From Martelella sp. NC20 (lineage in GTDB: Bacteria > Pseudomonadota > Alphaproteobacteria > Rhizobiales > Rhizobiaceae): a DNA stretch of 64,000 nt. Shown here one piece after another: positions 61,113-64,000 of the stretch. The notes beneath the pieces were generated by a model, which searched no databases, was not told the origin of the DNA, and saw nothing but the letters and a program-made list of their open reading frames with translations. Location: contig NZ_CP054861.1 of the NCBI RefSeq assembly GCF_013459645.1, forward strand, positions 3,956,001 to 4,020,000, read 5' to 3'. The position numbers and the translations under genes were made by a program. Each line of letters starts with the position of its first letter. Position 1 is the stretch's first letter.

Positions 61113-61904
61113 TCAATCAGGATAGAGGCGGCGCATCTGGCTCTGCAGCATCCTGGCCGAACTCATCAGCGCTACGGCGTATTCGGCCTCCAGCCGCTCG
61201 GGCGTTACCACCGAGGACAAACCCGAAATGGACAGCAGCAGCGGATCCCCGTCATCGACCGCGCGGATCGTCGTGGCGACCGCGTTGAGTTCGGGCCACC
61301 AGCCGCCGCAAGACACCGCAAAGCCTTTTTCCCGGTATCGCTCCACCTCGCGCTCGAGCTGCGGCGCCTGCGCCGCGCAAAGCGCCGGATCGGCCGCGGC
61401 AATGGCCTTGAGCGCCTCGGCCCGCCGCGCTTCCGAAAGGCTCGAAAGCCAGGCCCGGCCAATCGCTGTCTGCATGACCGGAACCAGTGCGCCAACCTCC
61501 AGATTGAGCACGATCGCCTCGGGCCGCCGGACCATGTCGAGATAGCGGATACCCTTGCCGCTCGGCACGCCGAGCGCCACGGAAACGGGCCCAAGCTCCG
61601 AAAGCGCCTCCATGGCCGGGCGGGCGAGCGCGAGAAGGCCGGCGCCGGCAAAAGCCGTCTGGCTGAGCTCGGCGACGCGCGGCGTCAGGCTATGGCAGCC
61701 GGAACGCGCATGGTGGGCAAGATAGCCAAGCTTGCGCAGCGTATGCGTGAAACGGGCCACGGTCGGGCGCGGCAGGCCGGTACGGTCCGCAAGCTGCTGA
61801 TTGCTGAGCGCGCGATCCTCGGGCCGGAAGGCCGTAATCACCTGAAGCCCGCGCGCCAGCGAGGTGACGAATTGCCGATCCCCCGAAATGTCTGCTTCGT
61901 TCAT
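61113..61904 (-). CDS. IclR-family transcriptional regulator (second)
   Basis: A 263-residue regulator with HTH (SNQQLADRTGLPRPTVARFT, about 33-52) and IclR effector domain (VSVALGVPSGKGIRYLDMV; GRAWLSSL). The ATG at 61904 with CCAGGGCG upstream is used; in-frame codons to 62015 enter the shared promoter region. Divergent from the DUF35/thiolase unit and upstream of the synthetase operon, so it can control both. Confidence 0.87.
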   Translation of the reverse strand: MNEADISGDRQFVTSLARGLQVITAFRPEDRALSNQQLADRTGLPRPTVARFTHTLRKLGYLAHHARSGCHSLTPRVAELSQTAFAGAGLLALARPAMEALSELGPVSVALGVPSGKGIRYLDMVRRPEAIVLNLEVGALVPVMQTAIGRAWLSSLSEARRAEALKAIAAADPALCAAQAPQLEREVERYREKGFAVSCGGWWPELNAVATTIRAVDDGDPLLLSISGLSSVVTPERLEAEYAVALMSSARMLQSQMRRLYPD

Positions 61905-62028
61905 CGCCCTGGTCTCCAACCTTGCCCTGTGCCCCTTGATAGGGCCGTCGCCGCCAACAGACAAGCGCCCCAGCCACGAGCCCATATTGTCATGCCAGCC
62001 AAAGCTTGTTAACATTTTTCGAAATAAA

Positions 62029-62045
62029 TGTCTGCAATGCGGACA
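62029..62045. promoter_or_regulatory. Candidate IclR operator (palindrome)
   Basis: TGTCTGCAATGCGGACA: all but one pair of positions are symmetric across the central base. It lies between the divergent IclR and DUF35 genes, 85 bp before the DUF35 start. Confidence 0.5.
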
Positions 62046-62129
62046 ATGGTGAGATTCTATGTCGAATATCGATTGCGGAATGAAAGGTGGCGCAACACCG
62101 GCGCCGGCTGTTTCCTGAGGGAGGAAAAC

Positions 62130-62552
62130 ATGACAGATCTTTTACCGGAGGGAGGTCCCGACCGGGCCTTCCAGACCCATGTCGCCGATGGCCGGCTGTG
62201 GCTGCAGACCTGCGCGGACTGCGACAGCGCCATTTTCATGCCGCGCATCATCTGCCCCCATTGCGGTTCGCTGAACCTCGCGTGGCGCCCGGCCTCGGGC
62301 CTCGGGACAGTCTATGCGCGCACCGTGCTCCACAACCGCCCGAAGCCCGGCGACGACCGTCCCGCCCGCCATGCGCTTGTGCTGGTCGATCTCGACGAGG
62401 GGCCGCGCATGATGAGCCGCCTTCCCGACACCGATCCGGACGCGATCGCCATCGGAATGCGCGTCAGCGCCAGGATCACCGGCGAGGCCGGCAAGCATGT
62501 GGTCGTGTTCGATCCGGCAGAGGAGAAACCGTCAGAGGGAACAGCGGCATGA
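62130..62552 (+). CDS. DUF35 zinc-ribbon/OB-fold acyl-CoA-associated protein
   Basis: A 140-residue protein with an N-terminal helix, rubredoxin-like zinc ribbon (C28xxC31 and C42xxC45 in CADC and CPHC), and an OB-fold. DUF35 proteins bind CoA esters and partner thiolase-like proteins; in steroid side-chain breakdown ChsH2's DUF35 domain is required by the aldolase Ltp2. ATG 62130 has GAGGGAGG upstream. Coupled to the thiolase-like gene by ATGA. Confidence 0.92.
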   Translation: MTDLLPEGGPDRAFQTHVADGRLWLQTCADCDSAIFMPRIICPHCGSLNLAWRPASGLGTVYARTVLHNRPKPGDDRPARHALVLVDLDEGPRMMSRLPDTDPDAIAIGMRVSARITGEAGKHVVVFDPAEEKPSEGTAA

Positions 62553-63700
62553 GCCATTCCCTGAGAGGCGCGGCCGCGATCGTCGGCGTTGGAACAGCCG
62601 GTCTCGGCGAGGCCACCGGTTATACCGCCATGGATATTCAGGCGCTCGCCGTGCATGAGGCGCTCGAGGACGCCGGGCTGAAACTGAGCGATGTCGATGG
62701 CCTGTTCACGGCCAATATGAGCCACACCTTCCCGGCAATCTCGACCATCGAATATCTGGGGCTCAGGCCGCGCTGGATCGACGGCACCAATACCGGCGGC
62801 TCCAGCTTCGTCGCCCACGCCCTGTCGGCGACCATGGCGCTTGAGGCGGGTCTGTGCGATGTCGCGCTGATCTGCTACGGCGCGACCATCCGCTCCGGCT
62901 CCGGCCGCATGGTGCCGGCGCTCGAACAGCCAACCTACGAAATCCCCCACGGGCCGCGCTATCCGATGACCGCCTATGCCATGGCCGCGGCCCGGCACAT
63001 GGCGCAATACGGCACGACCCGCGAACAACTTGCCGAGGTGGCGGTGGCCGCGCGCGGCTGGGCGCGGATGAACCCCGATGCCTTCGAGCGCGGACCGCTT
63101 TGCGTTGAGGACGTCCTGTCCTCGCGCATGGTGATGGAGCCGCTTTCGCTGCGCGACTGCTGCCTGCTGACCGACGGCGCCGGAGCCGTGGTGATGACGC
63201 GCGCCGACCGCGCCCGCGATCTCAGGCACAAACCCGCCTATTTCCTCGGCGGCGGCGTGGCCTCCTACAACCGCGCGGTTTCCGAAATGCCGGATCTGAC
63301 GGTGACGGCGGCGAAGGATTCCGGCGCGCGCGCCTTCGCCATGGCCGGACTGTCGCCGTCCGACATTGGTGTCCTCCAGCTCTACGACGCCTTCACCATC
63401 AACGTGATCCTGTTTCTGGAGGATCTCGGTTTCTGCCGTAAGGGCGAAGGCGGCGCCTTCGTCTCCGGCGGACGCATCGCCCCCGGTGGATCTCTGCCGG
63501 TCAACACCAATGGCGGCGGCCTGTCCTTCTGCCATCCGGGCATGTACGGCGTGTTCACGCTGATCGAGGCCACGCGCCAGCTGCGCGGGGCGGCGGGAGA
63601 CCGTCAGGTGGCGGGCGCTGAAACGGCGCTCTGCCATGGAAACGGGATCACGCTGTCGCATCAGGCAACAGCCGTTCTGGGCACAGAAGCCACACTTTGA
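62549..63700 (+). CDS. Thiolase-like protein lacking the nucleophilic Cys (possible retro-aldolase)
   Basis: A 383-residue thiolase-fold protein of the SCP2-thiolase/lipid-transfer group. At the place of the nucleophilic Cys (NxxCxSG in thiolases) it reads TNTGGSSF, so ordinary thiolytic cleavage is unlikely. The C-terminal NTNGGGLSFCHPGMYG keeps the conserved His, and YDAFT near 276 is a conserved SCP2-type motif. Coupled to a DUF35 protein, it resembles Ltp2-type retro-aldolases that split a beta-hydroxyacyl-CoA without CoA as co-substrate. The assignment to aldolase chemistry is inference. Confidence 0.85.
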   Translation: MSHSLRGAAAIVGVGTAGLGEATGYTAMDIQALAVHEALEDAGLKLSDVDGLFTANMSHTFPAISTIEYLGLRPRWIDGTNTGGSSFVAHALSATMALEAGLCDVALICYGATIRSGSGRMVPALEQPTYEIPHGPRYPMTAYAMAAARHMAQYGTTREQLAEVAVAARGWARMNPDAFERGPLCVEDVLSSRMVMEPLSLRDCCLLTDGAGAVVMTRADRARDLRHKPAYFLGGGVASYNRAVSEMPDLTVTAAKDSGARAFAMAGLSPSDIGVLQLYDAFTINVILFLEDLGFCRKGEGGAFVSGGRIAPGGSLPVNTNGGGLSFCHPGMYGVFTLIEATRQLRGAAGDRQVAGAETALCHGNGITLSHQATAVLGTEATL

Positions 63701-63714
63701 GGAAGGGACGGAAC

Positions 63715-64000
63715 ATGACAGAACCTCTGATCGAACGGGAAACACGCGGGCAGATCGGCATCATCCGCATGCAGCGCCCGCCCGTGAATGCGCTCGGGCA
63801 CGGCCTGCGCGTTGCCATTGCCGAGGCGCACCGCGACTTTGAAGCCGATCCGGCCATCCTCGCCACGGTGATCACCGGCTCCGGCCGTTTCTTTTCCGCC
63901 GGCGCCGACATCACCGAATTCGACACCGGCCGGCGGCAGCCTTATCTTACCGAACTGATCGCCCGGTTCGAAGCGGGCGAAAAGCCGGTCATTGCCATCG
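63715..64000 (+). CDS. Enoyl-CoA hydratase family protein (cut by window end)
   Basis: The first 95 residues of a crotonase: GIIRMQRPPVNALGHGL near the N-terminus and the oxyanion-hole segment FFSAGADITEFDTG at about 61-74. Preceded by GGAAGGGACGG and 14 bp after the thiolase-like gene, hence in the same operon. The catalytic Glu region lies beyond the window. Confidence 0.88.
   Translation, partial: MTEPLIERETRGQIGIIRMQRPPVNALGHGLRVAIAEAHRDFEADPAILATVITGSGRFFSAGADITEFDTGRRQPYLTELIARFEAGEKPVIAI

Overview
The window reads as a high-GC alphaproteobacterial chromosome segment, most likely Hyphomicrobiales/Rhizobiaceae-like (gene families, TGATG/ATGA-coupled operons, tripartite and TRAP transporters, a rhizobial-style intergenic palindrome at 27841-27977). 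Species cannot be fixed from the sequence; a Martelella-like genome is only a guess. No rRNA, tRNA, CRISPR array, complete insertion sequence or origin was seen.

1-5507: a membrane/lipid-flavoured cluster: a medium-chain dehydrogenase (cut by the window edge), a GTP cyclohydrolase II with an extra N-terminal domain, a CDP-alcohol phosphatidyltransferase, an LPG-synthase-type flippase-like membrane protein and a membrane sulfatase/phosphoglycerol-transferase-like enzyme. 5530-10525: an RND efflux pump, its adaptor and a small DUF2892 membrane protein, divergent from an ArsR-family regulator with the two-cysteine spacing of the persulfide sensors BigR/SqrR.

10618-22180: one long minus-strand operon for uptake (ABC sugar-type transporter) and breakdown of a sugar or polyol: SorC-type regulator, aldo/keto reductase, GlpD-like flavoprotein, class I aldolase, FGGY kinase, GMC oxidoreductase. 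22349-22705 holds a small conserved-looking protein and a decayed gamma-glutamyltransferase tail. 22759-32375: a second minus-strand catabolic block (Gfo/Idh dehydrogenase, DUF993 protein, two TIM-barrel isomerases, an enolase-superfamily enzyme) with a TctCBA tripartite transporter and a TetR regulator; two similar palindromes mark its likely operators. A lone ugd follows at 32624-33790.

34110-50675: a CoA-ester catabolic island (three family III CoA-transferases, an acyl-CoA dehydrogenase pair, a TAXI TRAP transporter, two alpha/beta hydrolases, a carboxymuconolactone-decarboxylase-family protein, flavin reductase, crotonase, fused crotonase/HAD, GST and a HutC-type GntR regulator). A 26-bp element recurs upstream of three of its transcription units. 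50863-64000: a second CoA-ester block with two IclR regulators, a TPP enzyme divergent from a LacI regulator across two palindromic operators, a hydroxyacyl-CoA dehydrogenase and SDR, a second acyl-CoA dehydrogenase pair, an NDP-forming acyl-CoA synthetase, and a DUF35 protein coupled to a cysteine-less thiolase-like protein, an arrangement resembling the retro-aldolases of steroid side-chain degradation. A crotonase runs off the right edge.

Overall the window is a run of transport-plus-catabolism modules, each with its own regulator. Functions are family assignments from visible motifs; substrates are not determined.
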